This document shows positions 27,662 to 36,943 of a DNA stretch of 64,000 nt, piece by piece. The stretch is from Caballeronia sordidicola. Lineage in GTDB: Bacteria > Pseudomonadota > Gammaproteobacteria > Burkholderiales > Burkholderiaceae. Positions within the stretch are counted from its first letter, which is position 1, and the number at the start of each line of letters is the position of its first letter. Where the stretch lies: positions 215,641 through 279,640 of the forward strand of contig NZ_JNFG01000007.1 in assembly GCF_000729995.1 (NCBI RefSeq), given 5' to 3'. The notes under the pieces are model-generated. The model was not told where the DNA came from. It ran no database searches and was given only the letters and a program-made list of their open reading frames with translations. The translations under genes and the position numbers were made by a program.

Positions 27662-28552
27662 ATGGACCGGTTCCAGGAAATGCAGGTGTTTATCCGTATC
27701 GCCGAGCGCAGCAGCTTTACGCAGGCCGCCGACGACTTGCAGATTCCGCGCGCCACGGTCACCAACTTGCTGAAGCGCATGGAGGAGCGGCTCGGGACGC
27801 GGCTGCTCGAGCGCACCACGCGCACGGTGCGGCTCACGCACGACGGCGAGGCGTTCTACCGGCGCTGCGTGCGGCTGGTCGCGGACATGGAGGAAGCGGA
27901 GGGATCGTTCCGCAATGTCGCGCCGAAGGGCCTGCTGCGTGTGAATTTGCAAGGGACGCTTGCCCGGCATTTCGTGGTGCCGACGCTGCCTGAGTTCATC
28001 GCGCAGTATCCGGACATCGAGTTGCAGATTGGCGAGGACGACCGGCTGGTGGATCTGGTGCGCGAGGGCATCGACTGCGTGCTGCGGGCGGGGACGCTCC
28101 AGGATTCGTCGATGGTCGGACGCCGCGTCGCGCTGATGGAGCAGGTCACGGTGGCCAGTCCCGCCTATCTGGAACAATTTGGGGAGCCGGAGACGCTCGA
28201 GGCGCTCGGCGCGCATCGGGCGGTGAACTATCTGTCGAGCGGATCGGGGCGGGTCTTGCCGATGGAATTTACCGTCGATGGCCGCGTGGTCGAGGTCCAG
28301 CTTGCCGCCGTGGTGTCGGTCACTGGCGCGGATTTGTACACGGGGTCCGCGGTGGCGGGATTGGGGCTGGTGCAGGTGCCGCGGTATCGGGTAATGGGAG
28401 AATTATCGGCGGGGAAACTGAAGGTCGTGCTTGATGAGTTTCCGCCGCCCCCTATGCCGGTTTCGGTTTTGTATCCGCAGAACCGCCAGTTATCGGCGAG
28501 GGTTCGAGTCTTCGCTCAATGGGTTCGGGGGATTTTTGAAGCGGCGGCATGA
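27662..28552 (+). CDS. LysR-family regulator, divergent from SDR pair
   Basis: A 296-residue LysR protein. Helix-turn-helix: SSFTQAADDLQIPRATVTN, then LLKRMEERLGTRLLERTTRT; the effector domain has DCVLRAGTLQDSSMVGR, typical of the AaeR/DmlR-like subgroup. The 132-base AT-rich gap to the SDR gene contains direct and inverted ATTGAT elements (for example ATTGATCATT and ATCGATTGAT) that could be its binding site. It probably represses or activates the SDR operon. Confidence 0.9.
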   Translation: MDRFQEMQVFIRIAERSSFTQAADDLQIPRATVTNLLKRMEERLGTRLLERTTRTVRLTHDGEAFYRRCVRLVADMEEAEGSFRNVAPKGLLRVNLQGTLARHFVVPTLPEFIAQYPDIELQIGEDDRLVDLVREGIDCVLRAGTLQDSSMVGRRVALMEQVTVASPAYLEQFGEPETLEALGAHRAVNYLSSGSGRVLPMEFTVDGRVVEVQLAAVVSVTGADLYTGSAVAGLGLVQVPRYRVMGELSAGKLKVVLDEFPPPPMPVSVLYPQNRQLSARVRVFAQWVRGIFEAAA

Positions 28553-29078
28553 GGGAGGATTAAGTTTGGCGTTCAATTTCGCCGGAGTCGAAGAAGCCGA
28601 ATATTCACGAATCGTTCGAAATTAGTCGATATAAGCCATCCGACAACGATTGCGCGGCACTTTTATCGTTCGCCCAATTAGTAACCTCCCTTCAGCAGGT
28701 TGCCGTAAAGAAAGACGATCTAGCGACCAGCCTGACATGAACCCCAATGCGCTCTGGTAATTGATCTTAAGTCTGGAGTGCCGGACTCGCGAGTATCAAA
28801 CCAATTACCAGCGGGTCACGATACCCGGCTTACGAGTCGATCGCACCCGCGCAAACTGCCGATCAGCATTTCCCGACAGCAATAAACGGCTGCAAACGCA
28901 GCCCTTCCGTCGGACGTTTTCCACTCCGCCAAAACTCCGCCGGCATTTAAAGACGTTTCTTTAGTAAGCACCTAAAGATTTTTGTCTTACCGCCGTTTAC
29001 AAGTTTGCGTAATCCCGCGCACGGAGTATCCAAATCCAATCAACCATTGCGGAATCCAGATTCCGCATTAAAAAAATA
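28553..29078. other. Intergenic region, no gene recognised
   Basis: About 525 bases of lower GC between the LysR gene and the lipoprotein gene. No recognisable coding frame, RNA gene or repeat. The 100 bases before 29079 are A-rich and probably carry the lipoprotein promoter. Confidence 0.4.
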
Positions 29079-29963
29079 ATGCACATGAAAACAAGATTGC
29101 CTTTGATCATTTCCATGTTGGGTTCGTTTGCGCTCGCCGCGTGCGGCGGAGGCGGGGGCGGCAGCACGTCGGACGCACAAGCGGCGGCACCGGCCTCTTC
29201 AGCCAGCGCACCGGTGGCCGCGTCGGCGCCTGCGGCCGCGTCAACGCCCGCCGTGACGGGCGAAGCACTTCCTAGCCTGAGCGCCCCGCAGAGTGGCTCG
29301 ACTGCTGCCACAGGCAATGGTTTTGAAGGTATCTGGACGCAACAATCGTCCACGTCCCGCCTGACGGCCATTGTGGACCCGGCGAACAACATCTCTTACG
29401 CAAGCGGTTTGTTTTCCGTCGTCACCTCCATGTTCTTCGGGGCGGCAACGACCGCTGCGCCGAACTGGACCTTGACAAGCGGCTTTCAGACTTTGGGCAA
29501 TGTGCGCTACCCGGCTACCTCGGGAAGCGGAACGTTCACGGCGAACCAGACCTTGACTGGCAGCTTCGTGGCCAACAACAGCACCGTGAACCTGTCCTTG
29601 AACTACGACCCGGCGAATGCGCTTGCGGTCAGCCAATCGAGCGTCGCGGGTACGTGGACACAAAGCGTGACGACCATGACAGTCGACACTGCGGGCGGCT
29701 TCACTGGCTCGTTCCTCGGCTGCGGTGTCGCCGGCACGTTGGCGCTGGCCACGGCGGGCTCGAACAAGAACCTTTACACGATGACCGTGAGCGGCACGAC
29801 GAGCTCCTGCACGTTGCGTTCAGGGGTGACCTACACGGGTAGCGCAGCGATTACGTTCCTGCCCGTTTCCGGCAGCACGACGTTGTACCAGCGGACGATT
29901 GTCTATCTGGTCAAGGCAGCCGACAACTCGGTGATCGCCTTCGGTCAACTGACGAAGCAGTAA
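29079..29963 (+). CDS. Putative lipoprotein of unknown function
   Basis: A 294-residue protein with a lipoprotein signal peptide: MHMKTRLPLIISML, then the lipobox LAAC followed by a Gly-rich stretch (residues 22-29), the usual spacer of Burkholderia surface lipoproteins. An Ala/Ser/Pro-rich linker runs to about residue 75; the remainder has alternating strand-like segments rich in Thr, Ser and Gly (GIWTQ, GTWTQ) that look like a beta-barrel or beta-sandwich repeated twice. It should be anchored in the outer membrane. No functional family was recognised. A second ATG at 29085 is an equally good start. Confidence 0.7.
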   Translation: MHMKTRLPLIISMLGSFALAACGGGGGGSTSDAQAAAPASSASAPVAASAPAAASTPAVTGEALPSLSAPQSGSTAATGNGFEGIWTQQSSTSRLTAIVDPANNISYASGLFSVVTSMFFGAATTAAPNWTLTSGFQTLGNVRYPATSGSGTFTANQTLTGSFVANNSTVNLSLNYDPANALAVSQSSVAGTWTQSVTTMTVDTAGGFTGSFLGCGVAGTLALATAGSNKNLYTMTVSGTTSSCTLRSGVTYTGSAAITFLPVSGSTTLYQRTIVYLVKAADNSVIAFGQLTKQ

Positions 29964-29972
29964 GCCGGTTCG

Positions 29973-30004
29973 GGGCCACGGCGCGCACCAGCACGGCGTG
30001 GCCC
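29973..30004. terminator. Hairpin between convergent genes
   Basis: GGGCCACG (29973-29980) and CGTGGCCC (29997-30004) form an 8-bp GC-rich stem in the 52-base gap between the lipoprotein gene and the kinase gene. No T-run follows on either strand, so it may be a weak shared terminator or an mRNA end-protecting hairpin. Confidence 0.5.
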
Positions 30005-30015
30005 ACCCGCCCCGC

Positions 30016-31848
30016 TCAATGGCGCATCAGCGCCCACAGCAGCAACGCCAGCAATAGCACCGCGACCAACTGCCAGAACAGCACCGGATCGCTCTCGAGC
30101 AAGGGCCTGCGCCGAGCCGGCGCCATCGCGTCTCGACCCTTCGAAAAACGATCGAGATCAGCGCAAACTTCAACCACGTCCTGATACCTGCGCGCCGGAT
30201 CGGGTTGCAACGCTTTCTCCAGCACCAAGTCGAGCCATTGCGGCGCGTCCGGTCGATATTGATACAGTGGCACGCGGCCATTAAATCCGTAAGGCAGCTT
30301 GCCGCCGCTGAACAGCCGGTACAGGGTCACGCCATACGCGAACACCTCGGAGCGAGCATCACCTTGCTCGCCTTTCATCAACTCAGGCGCCATATAAGCG
30401 GGCGAGCCCGGTGCGGTGCCGGCGTCCGGCAACTGCATGCCTGGCATATAGCCGAAACCGAGATCGAGCAGGCGCGTGTTATCGCCCTGCATCACCAAAA
30501 CGTTCTCGGGTTTGATATCGCGATGGAAGATATTGCGGCGATTCAGCGCGCCGATCGAATGACCCAGTTGCCGCGCAATCTCGAGCGCACGCGGCAACGC
30601 GATGGGCTGAGGTGCCGCAAGCAGTTTTTCGAGCGTGACGCCTGCGCCGAGCGGCATCACCACATAGAGCCGGGTTTGCCGGTCGGCATCGACCGGCATT
30701 GGCGCGAGCACGCCTTCGTCGCCGATCTTGCCGGCCAGCCAGCGCTCGCGCACGATCGACTGACGAACGTTCTCGTCCTGCGAGACACGCGGCTTGGGAA
30801 ACTTGAGCGCCAGCGGCGTGTTCGGATCGGCCAGATCGTAGCCGGCGAAAATCCGCGAATAGAAGCCATCGCTCAACACGCTCTTGAGCAGATAGCCATC
30901 GACAACATTGCCGGCGTCGGGCACCGCCGGAATCGGCAAGGCACCGACCACCCGCTCCAGGTAACCGACATCAAGCAAAGGCAGGTCGCCCACATCAAGC
31001 ACCGCGCTCGTCACGTCGTCCTGCGAGCCGAGTGTCACCGCCAGCGCGCCGAGCCGGCGTGCAGTGTCGAGCGCACTGCCGCCCGCCGCCAGTACTCTCT
31101 GCAGCTCGCGCATTGGCACGCGGCGATAGAGCCCGTCGGAGCACATCAGCAAGCGATCACCCTCGCGCAACTCAAGCGTCTCGATGCGAGTCACCAGCGC
31201 CGGATGCATGCCGACCGCATGCGCCACATAGGAACCGAATGCGACCGGAATCACGTCGTCGTCGCCGAGCTGGGTCAGTTGACCATCGCGCAGCAGATAG
31301 AGCCGCACGTCGCCGGCCGCCACCAGATACGCAGTAGCCCGGCGCACGATCAGCGCCGCAAAGGACGCAGCCATCTGGTTCAGCGCGGGATCGACGCGGC
31401 CGATCTGATGCAGCCAGCCGTGTATTGCCCCGAGCGCACGCGCAGCGGCCACGCCGGGCTGCAAGGTGTCGGGGAGCCCGTAATAGGCATCTATAAAAGT
31501 CCGCACCGAGAGTTCGGCCGCGACCCGCCCGCCCTTGCTGCCGCTCACGCCATCGGCCAGGGCGATCACACTGCCACGCGCGACGCGCGCCGCCAGATTG
31601 CCGAGCATCACGCCGACGTAGTCTTCGTTGATGTAGTCTTCGTCGTTGTGACCCTGCCCGCGGACGCGGGCAGGGCAAGAGACACAACCGATCTCGAGAG
31701 CAGCGCACTCGCCGCGCTCCGGCCGCAACTGCAGGTCGATTTCCTGGCAGTCCATTCCGCGACGGCTGGCGGGCCTTCCCTCCGGATCGTCTGGCATCCG
31801 GACCGTGTCCGGTGCAGGCAAGCTATCCAGGGAGAAGGGTTCAGCCAT
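30016..31848 (-). CDS. Bifunctional PP2C-type phosphatase / Ser-Thr protein kinase, membrane-anchored
   Basis: A 610-residue fusion. The N-terminal PP2C domain (about 50-270) has metal-ligand motifs ALADGVSG (Asp99, Gly100), MCSDGLYRR and SQDDVTSAV. The Hanks-type kinase domain (about 320-570) has HRDIKPENVLV (catalytic Asp444), DLGFG in place of DFG (462-466) and APE (487-489). A single membrane helix (about 590-607) ends the protein, so both catalytic domains are cytoplasmic. Its ATG follows the permease stop with no gap (TAA-ATG), so the two are co-translated; the permease is an obvious candidate for phosphorylation control, but this is inference. The DLG variant is tolerated in many active kinases. 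Confidence 0.9.
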   Translation of the reverse strand: MAEPFSLDSLPAPDTVRMPDDPEGRPASRRGMDCQEIDLQLRPERGECAALEIGCVSCPARVRGQGHNDEDYINEDYVGVMLGNLAARVARGSVIALADGVSGSKGGRVAAELSVRTFIDAYYGLPDTLQPGVAAARALGAIHGWLHQIGRVDPALNQMAASFAALIVRRATAYLVAAGDVRLYLLRDGQLTQLGDDDVIPVAFGSYVAHAVGMHPALVTRIETLELREGDRLLMCSDGLYRRVPMRELQRVLAAGGSALDTARRLGALAVTLGSQDDVTSAVLDVGDLPLLDVGYLERVVGALPIPAVPDAGNVVDGYLLKSVLSDGFYSRIFAGYDLADPNTPLALKFPKPRVSQDENVRQSIVRERWLAGKIGDEGVLAPMPVDADRQTRLYVVMPLGAGVTLEKLLAAPQPIALPRALEIARQLGHSIGALNRRNIFHRDIKPENVLVMQGDNTRLLDLGFGYMPGMQLPDAGTAPGSPAYMAPELMKGEQGDARSEVFAYGVTLYRLFSGGKLPYGFNGRVPLYQYRPDAPQWLDLVLEKALQPDPARRYQDVVEVCADLDRFSKGRDAMAPARRRPLLESDPVLFWQLVAVLLLALLLWALMRH

Positions 31849-33285
31849 TTACTTTTTGCCGTGGGTCATGACGTCGCTTATTTCCAGATCGTGCTCGATC
31901 TTCTCGAGCACCTGCGGCGAGCGCTTCTTGAGCATCATCAACCAGATTGCGCCAACCAGCATATACGCAACGAACAGATACGGCAGGATGTTATACGGAT
32001 AATCGGGCACCGGATACACGCTGCCGATCACCGCACCAACCATTGCCAGTGCGCCGAGCACGCCCCACACCACGTTGATCGTCTTGAGCTCGCCCTGCTT
32101 CTTCAGGTAGACCGGCGCCGCGATTGCGACCAGAAAATACGTGACCAGGAAACCAAAAGTCGCGAACGTGCTGGTATAGCCGAAGGTGTTGAGCGGACCC
32201 GTGCCGAGCATCGCAATGCACACCACGAAGGTCACGATCGAGGAAAACGCAACGGCCAGGTACGGCGTCTGGTGCGTGCGGTGCACCATACCCATCGAGC
32301 GGTGCACGAACTGGTAGCGGCCCATCGAATACAGCAGGCGGCTGGACGAGTTGATGCACGCAAGCACGCACGAGAACGCGCTGACCGAGGCGATGAGATA
32401 AAACACCGGACCCAGCGGCGAGGCGCCAACGCTCGTGAGCAAGGTGCTGAGCACGGCCGAATCGCCGCCGAGCTTGGTTGCATCGTCGTGGTAGGCGATC
32501 GTCATCGAATAGGCCACGAACATAAAGAACAGGCCCGACAGGATCACGCTCCAGACCACCGCACGCGGAATCACGCGCAGCGGGTTCTTGGTTTCCTGGC
32601 CGAGCGAGGCCGCGCTTTCGAAACCCACGTACGAGAAGATGCCGAGCACCATGCCCTGTGCCATGCCCTTGCCGCTCACGCCCTGCAGCCCCAGTTGCGT
32701 ATGGTCGACAATATGGTCCGGATGCAGTGCGAGCACATAGATCAGCACACCGCCAACGATCACCACCGAAGCGGCTTCAATCGCGAGCGACAAACGCGAG
32801 GAAAGCTTCACGTCACGTGCCGAGAAGAACCAGGCCACGCCGATAAAGACCGTATAGACGGCCCATGACGGGATATTGATGCCCCAGGCCGAAAACGCGT
32901 TCTGCACGAACATCACGCCTGCGGCGCCCACCCCCATCGCCGTGCCCACGTAAGCCGCGATCAAGCCCCAGCCGGCAATGCCTCCAGCCATCGGTCCAAG
33001 CGCGCGCGAGATATAGATAAAGAACGAACCGGCCGACGCTATCCGGCTCGAGAGCGCGATGATGCTCATGCTCACCAGCAGCAGGCCGATGGTCGAAAGA
33101 CCATAAATCAACCAGGTCCCCGCGCCGGCCAGCGCCGCGATCGCCGTCACGTTGATCGACGGCGTGAAGGTCGGAGAAACGTTCGCGATGGATTGGCCGA
33201 TCACCTCGGCAAAACCTAAAGTACCGGCTCGCAGGCTGCCGGATGATGCCGGCGCCGCTTGCGTGCTGCTTTGCTGCGTGCTCAT
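31849..33285 (-). CDS. APC-family amino acid/polyamine permease
   Basis: A 478-residue, roughly 12-helix transporter. After a Ser/Ala-rich N-terminal tail it has GFAEVIGQSIANVSPTF, in the position of the APC substrate-binding first helix, and FSYVGFESAASLGQET, a standard APC motif in helix 6. The ATG at 33285 is preceded by TAAGGAG, so the longer frame to 33480 is rejected. It heads an operon with the phosphatase-kinase gene. Substrate not determined; family members carry amino acids, polyamines or ethanolamine-like amines. Confidence 0.9.
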   Translation of the reverse strand: MSTQQSSTQAAPASSGSLRAGTLGFAEVIGQSIANVSPTFTPSINVTAIAALAGAGTWLIYGLSTIGLLLVSMSIIALSSRIASAGSFFIYISRALGPMAGGIAGWGLIAAYVGTAMGVGAAGVMFVQNAFSAWGINIPSWAVYTVFIGVAWFFSARDVKLSSRLSLAIEAASVVIVGGVLIYVLALHPDHIVDHTQLGLQGVSGKGMAQGMVLGIFSYVGFESAASLGQETKNPLRVIPRAVVWSVILSGLFFMFVAYSMTIAYHDDATKLGGDSAVLSTLLTSVGASPLGPVFYLIASVSAFSCVLACINSSSRLLYSMGRYQFVHRSMGMVHRTHQTPYLAVAFSSIVTFVVCIAMLGTGPLNTFGYTSTFATFGFLVTYFLVAIAAPVYLKKQGELKTINVVWGVLGALAMVGAVIGSVYPVPDYPYNILPYLFVAYMLVGAIWLMMLKKRSPQVLEKIEHDLEISDVMTHGKK

Positions 33286-34598
33286 GTTGGGCTCCTTACA
33301 GATTGGTGAATCAAAGTTGAATGCGCCCAGGTTCCTCGCCGCTCCCTGCAACAACATCCATCGTGGTTTAAAAAAGCTACACGCAACGCATGTGATCAAG
33401 CCATGCAACGCGCTTTTGAACCTGATTGCAGCGCGTTTCGAGCTTGTCTTCAATGAAACTGGAATTTTATTGACGGGCAATAAAGATTCCCCCTGTGAAA
33501 CCGTTCACATGCGACTCTTCACGGTGATCTGCGGTTCTTTCCCTGTCCTTGAGGCCAAAAAAGCAAACCAGTCACGATCAACGGGAAAGCCAAGGCAACG
33601 TTTGTGCCATGTTCATAGTGGGAATCAAAAGTTCCCTACAATAAACGCTTTGCGCGCAGCGAACCGCTGCCGTTATTCAGGCTGAAGAGGTCGCTGGCTT
33701 GACTGCGGTGCACATCTTCATTGCGGTTGGTGCGACTTTGCACAAGAACGGGGTGTGGGGTTAAGCAGCATTAAAAGCAACGCTTATGCAAAATCGAACT
33801 GGAGTGCTTCCAGCGTGCGCAACGACGCTTTACGCAAGCTTCGTAAGACCGGCTGACCCTCCGTGGCGCGCGCTTCGTTATCGTGACGCGCACGTTCGCG
33901 CTTTGTTTGTAGCCGTTCTGTAAGCGTCAGCCAAGGCCAAATCGCAGCCACCGAAGACGAATTCACGCGGATCTCGAATGGTCGCTTCAAGGGCTGCCAC
34001 GTCATACGGCATTTTCTCGCGCCGCAAGCCGGCGTCCCCCGGAAAACGAAGGACGGAAAATCAGACCATGATCGGGCTCGATGACACTGCCGTTTCGATA
34101 AGCCATCCTGATTATTTTTGCAAAATGTCATGATCGCGACAAAACCCTTAAGCTAATTCTCTGCCGGTGAGACATTTACTTTGCACTACGACAATTCATC
34201 GCTACGCAACCTGATAGCAATGCAACTTTCCCCATGACCAGTCAAAAGGGTCTCATACAGAAGGCGCCACGGTTGCCGCGGGTTCTTTTGTATCGCTTCG
34301 CCACACATGCCCGCCTGCTGTCTCGAAACGGCACACCCCACTGAACACTTCGGCCGCGGCGCGGATCAGCAGATCAGTCGAACAAACCTGTGCCAGGCAT
34401 GCCCCGCATGGCAAAGGTGCGCCTCTGGCACATATCTCGCGTATGAACATATACCGGCAGCCGACAGAATGCGCCGAATACATTGAACGACCTACGAGGC
34501 AAACGCCAACGTCGCACGAAAGCGCGGTGTCGGTCCGAGACCGTGAGCAAGAAGAAACCGGTTCGCATCACCCGATGCTTCCACAAGGAGATCGACTA
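33286..34598. other. 1.3-kb stretch without a convincing gene
   Basis: Between the permease and alcohol dehydrogenase genes. Several overlapping short frames exist but none has a recognisable family or good start. A 44-codon minus-strand frame (33878-34012) has an orderly, acidic-amphipathic translation beginning MPYDVAALEATIRDPREF and might be a small protein or a decayed gene end, but lacks a ribosome-binding site. The part near 34570-34598 contains the ribosome-binding site AAGGAG of the dehydrogenase. Confidence 0.4.
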
Positions 34599-35627
34599 AT
34601 GAGCAAGACAATGAAAGCCGCAGTGGTCCGCGCCTTCGGCCAGCCGTTGGAGATTGAGGAAGTGGCTGTGCCAACGCCGGGCACAGGGCAGGTTCTCGTC
34701 AAGATCGAGGCATGCGGGGTCTGTCATACCGACCTGCACGCCGCCGAGGGCGACTGGCCGCTCAAGCCCAACCCGCCCTTCATACCGGGGCATGAAGGTG
34801 TGGGCTATGTTGCCGAGGTCGGCGCAGGGGTGAAGCATGTCAAGGCCGGCGACCGGGTCGGCGTTCCGTGGCTGTACTCCGCCTGCGGCCATTGCGAGCA
34901 TTGTCTCGGCGGCTGGGAGACTTTGTGCGAATCGCAACAGAATACGGGCTACTCGGTGAATGGCGGTTTCGCCGAATACGCGCTGGCCGACGCGGACTAC
35001 GTCGGCCACCTGCCGAAGGGGATAGGCTTCGTAGAGATCGCGCCTATCCTGTGCGCCGGCGTCACCGTCTACAAGGGGCTCAAAGTCACTAATACCAAGC
35101 CCGGCGACTGGGTTGTCATCTCCGGCATAGGGGGCTTGGGCCACATGGCGGTCCAATATGCGAAAGCGATGGGGCTCAACGTCGCCGCGGTCGATATCGA
35201 CGATGCCAAGCTCGCGCTCGCCAAGCGCCTCGGAGCCACCCTCACCGTCAACGCGAAGACCACCGATCCGGTCGCCTTTATCAAAAAGGAAATTGGTGGT
35301 GCACACGGTGTGCTGGTCACCGCGGTGTCGCCGAAGGCCTTCTCGCAAGCACTGGGCATGGTGCGACGAGGCGGTACGGTCGCGCTGAACGGCTTGCCGC
35401 CGGGGGACTTCCCGTTGCCGATCTTCGATGTCGTGCTCGGCGGCATCACCGTGCGCGGCTCCATAGTCGGCACACGGCTCGATCTGCAGGAGTCACTGAT
35501 CTTCGCCGAAGAGGGAAAGGTCAAGGCCACCGTCTCCACCGACAGCCTCGACAATATCAACAAGGTGTTCGAGCGCATGCGTCTTGGCGATATCGAAGGC
35601 CGGGTCGTGCTCGATCTCGCACTGTAG
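34599..35627 (+). CDS. Zinc-dependent alcohol dehydrogenase (AdhP/AdhA type)
   Basis: A 342-residue NAD-dependent dehydrogenase. Catalytic zinc ligands lie in CGVCHTDLH and PGHEGVGYV; the structural zinc site is the four-cysteine pattern [15 protein letters not shown]. The cofactor fold is [14 protein letters not shown]. Size and motifs match propanol-preferring AdhP-like enzymes that oxidise ethanol and other short alcohols. ATG 34599 has AAGGAG 10 bases upstream; an upstream extension to 34443 has no support. It stands alone; downstream begins the amide operon's promoter region. Confidence 0.93.
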   Translation: MSKTMKAAVVRAFGQPLEIEEVAVPTPGTGQVLVKIEACGVCHTDLHAAEGDWPLKPNPPFIPGHEGVGYVAEVGAGVKHVKAGDRVGVPWLYSACGHCEHCLGGWETLCESQQNTGYSVNGGFAEYALADADYVGHLPKGIGFVEIAPILCAGVTVYKGLKVTNTKPGDWVVISGIGGLGHMAVQYAKAMGLNVAAVDIDDAKLALAKRLGATLTVNAKTTDPVAFIKKEIGGAHGVLVTAVSPKAFSQALGMVRRGGTVALNGLPPGDFPLPIFDVVLGGITVRGSIVGTRLDLQESLIFAEEGKVKATVSTDSLDNINKVFERMRLGDIEGRVVLDLAL

Positions 35628-35826
35628 GGCGCCCGAAGCAAAGCGGTGGGCCGGGCGCGGGCTTGGTCGAGAAACCCGCTCCGCCCGCAGACCATGGGCT
35701 ATCCCTATGGGGGTTTTACGCTCGTACGTGCCGAAGTTCAGTTCGTCGAGAGCCGGCGTCCGCCGCCCTCGAGTGCAGTGGTCCCCCTTCACTAGCGGGG
35801 ACTTACCTTATAAGCTTGCAAAGCTC

Positions 35827-35855
35827 TTGACATCGTAAATTTGGCTTCGTAAATT
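35827..35855 (+). promoter_or_regulatory. Sigma-70-type promoter of the amide operon
   Basis: TTGACA at 35827-35832 is a perfect -35 box, followed by exactly 17 bases and TAAATT at 35850-35855 as -10 box (4 of 6). Transcription would begin near 35862, giving a leader of about 130 bases before the hydrolase start. A constitutive promoter of this strength fits control by antitermination further down. Confidence 0.7.
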
Positions 35856-35865
35856 CGTCTCCACT

Positions 35866-35890
35866 GAGTCGCCATGGTTTATGGCGGCTC
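35866..35890 (+). promoter_or_regulatory. First leader hairpin of the amide operon
   Basis: GAGTCGCCAT (35866-35875) pairs with ATGGCGGCTC (35881-35890), ten pairs including one U-G, with loop GGTTT. It sits at the very 5' end of the predicted transcript. It does not have the A1/G4 hexaloop, so it is probably a 5' stabilising structure and not part of the AmiR site. Confidence 0.6.
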
Positions 35891-35927
35891 CACGGCAACG
35901 ATGCCGTGCTACATATGAAAGGCTATG
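35891..35927 (+). promoter_or_regulatory. Probable ANTAR (AmiR) antitermination motif in leader RNA
   Basis: Hairpin one: CACGGC (35891-35896), loop AACGAT, GCCGTG (35903-35908), a perfect 6-bp stem with a hexaloop having A at position 1 and G at position 4, the identity marks of RNAs bound by ANTAR proteins. Hairpin two is weaker: TATG (35914-35917), loop AAAGGC (again A1, G4), TATG (35924-35927), with two wobble pairs; an alternative longer fold pairs 35908-35915 with 35924-35931, covering the terminator's 5' arm. Binding would favour hairpin two and prevent the terminator. An AmiR homologue is encoded at the end of the same operon. Confidence 0.65.
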
Positions 35928-35928
35928 C

Positions 35929-35975
35929 AGCCCCTGAACTTGCGTCCAACGCTGGTTCGGGGGCTTTTTGTTTTT
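35929..35975 (+). terminator. Intrinsic terminator in the leader (attenuator)
   Basis: AGCCCCTGAAC (35929-35939) pairs with GTTCGGGGGCT (35955-35965), eleven pairs with one U-G, followed by TTTTGTTTTT. It ends immediately before the GGGAG ribosome-binding site of the hydrolase, so it cannot be the end of the dehydrogenase transcript only; it must be read through for the operon to be expressed. Confidence 0.85.
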
Positions 35976-35991
35976 GGGAGACGAAATCGTG

Positions 35992-36882
35992 ATGTTGCAG
36001 TACAACCCCGCAGAACGTGAATTCGAAGGCCCCGTCATCGCATGCGTCCAGATGGAGCCGCGGATCGGAGCGAAGCGCGATAACGTGGATCGCTCGATCC
36101 GGCATATTGAAACCGCCGCAAGAAACGGCGCGTCGTTAGTGGTCCTGCCCGAGTTATCCAACACCGGATACGTCTTTGCGGACCGCGACGAAGCTTTCTC
36201 CCTGGCAGAAGCGCTGCCGGACGGGGAAACCGCTCAGGTCTTTGCCGAGGCGGCGCAGCGCCTCGGCATTCATATTGTCGCCGGGGTCGCCGAGCGGGCG
36301 GGGACGCGTCTATACAACTCAGCCCTCTTCGCCGGCCCATCGGGTCACATCGGCGTTTATCGCAAACTGCATCTCTGGAACAACGAAAATCTCTTCTTCG
36401 AGCCCGGTGACCTTGGCGTGCCGGTGTTCGACACGCCCTTGGGGCGCATCGCGATGGCGATCTGCTATGACGGGTGGTTTCCCGAAACATATCGACTGGC
36501 GGCCGTGCAAGGCGCGGACATCGTTTGCGTGCCGACGAACTGGGTGCCGATGCCAGCACAGCCAGATGATCGTCCAGCCATGGCAACGACGCTCACCATG
36601 GCGGCTGCGCACAGCAACGGCATGGCGATCGCCTGTGCAAACCGGATCGGGACCGAACGCGGCCAGCCGTTTATCGGCCAGAGCCTCATTGTGGGTGGCG
36701 ATGGCTGGCCCGTGGCAGGGCCGGCCAGCAGCGACTGCGAAGAAATCCTCTATGCAGCGATCGATCTGAAACGCACACGCTCCGGGCGCACGCTCAACGC
36801 TTTCAATCAGGTGCTGCGCGATCGGCGTGCTGACGCGTACAACCCGATGCTGGGCACTGGCTCGCCTTCCTCTTGCTCGTGA
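35992..36882 (+). CDS. Carbon-nitrogen hydrolase (nitrilase superfamily amidase)
   Basis: A 296-residue cytoplasmic hydrolase. The triad of the superfamily is visible: Glu54 in LPELSNTGY, Lys125 in YRKLHLW and nucleophile Cys158 in AICYDGWFPE. It should cleave a C-N bond in an amide, carbamoyl compound or nitrile and release ammonia. It is shorter than classical AmiE (about 345 residues) and belongs to another branch, so aliphatic amides are not assured as substrate. GGGAGA lies about ten bases before ATG 35992; GTG 35989 is an alternative. It is the first gene after an attenuator and heads an operon with an ABC importer and AmiC-AmiR. Confidence 0.88.
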   Translation: MLQYNPAEREFEGPVIACVQMEPRIGAKRDNVDRSIRHIETAARNGASLVVLPELSNTGYVFADRDEAFSLAEALPDGETAQVFAEAAQRLGIHIVAGVAERAGTRLYNSALFAGPSGHIGVYRKLHLWNNENLFFEPGDLGVPVFDTPLGRIAMAICYDGWFPETYRLAAVQGADIVCVPTNWVPMPAQPDDRPAMATTLTMAAAHSNGMAIACANRIGTERGQPFIGQSLIVGGDGWPVAGPASSDCEEILYAAIDLKRTRSGRTLNAFNQVLRDRRADAYNPMLGTGSPSSCS

Positions 36883-36943
36883 TACATCCACCGGCGCCTG
36901 CATGTTCCTCGAAATCCAACCCGACCACTATGAAGGAAACTCC

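Noticed and set aside
30205..32868. Very long plus-strand open frame (887 codons) opposite the kinase and permease genes
   Set aside because: It is antisense to two clear genes with catalytic motifs; its translation is rich in His, Arg and Gln with no fold, typical of a mirror frame in high-GC DNA.
33784..34131. Minus-strand 115-codon frame in the long intergenic region
   Set aside because: No recognisable family or start signal, and another frame in the same place gives a more orderly short peptide.
35891..35908. Mini-ykkC (guanidine-II) riboswitch, because the loop contains ACGA
   Set aside because: That class needs two hairpins with ACGR loops; only one loop fits here, while an AmiR homologue in the same operon explains the hairpin better.
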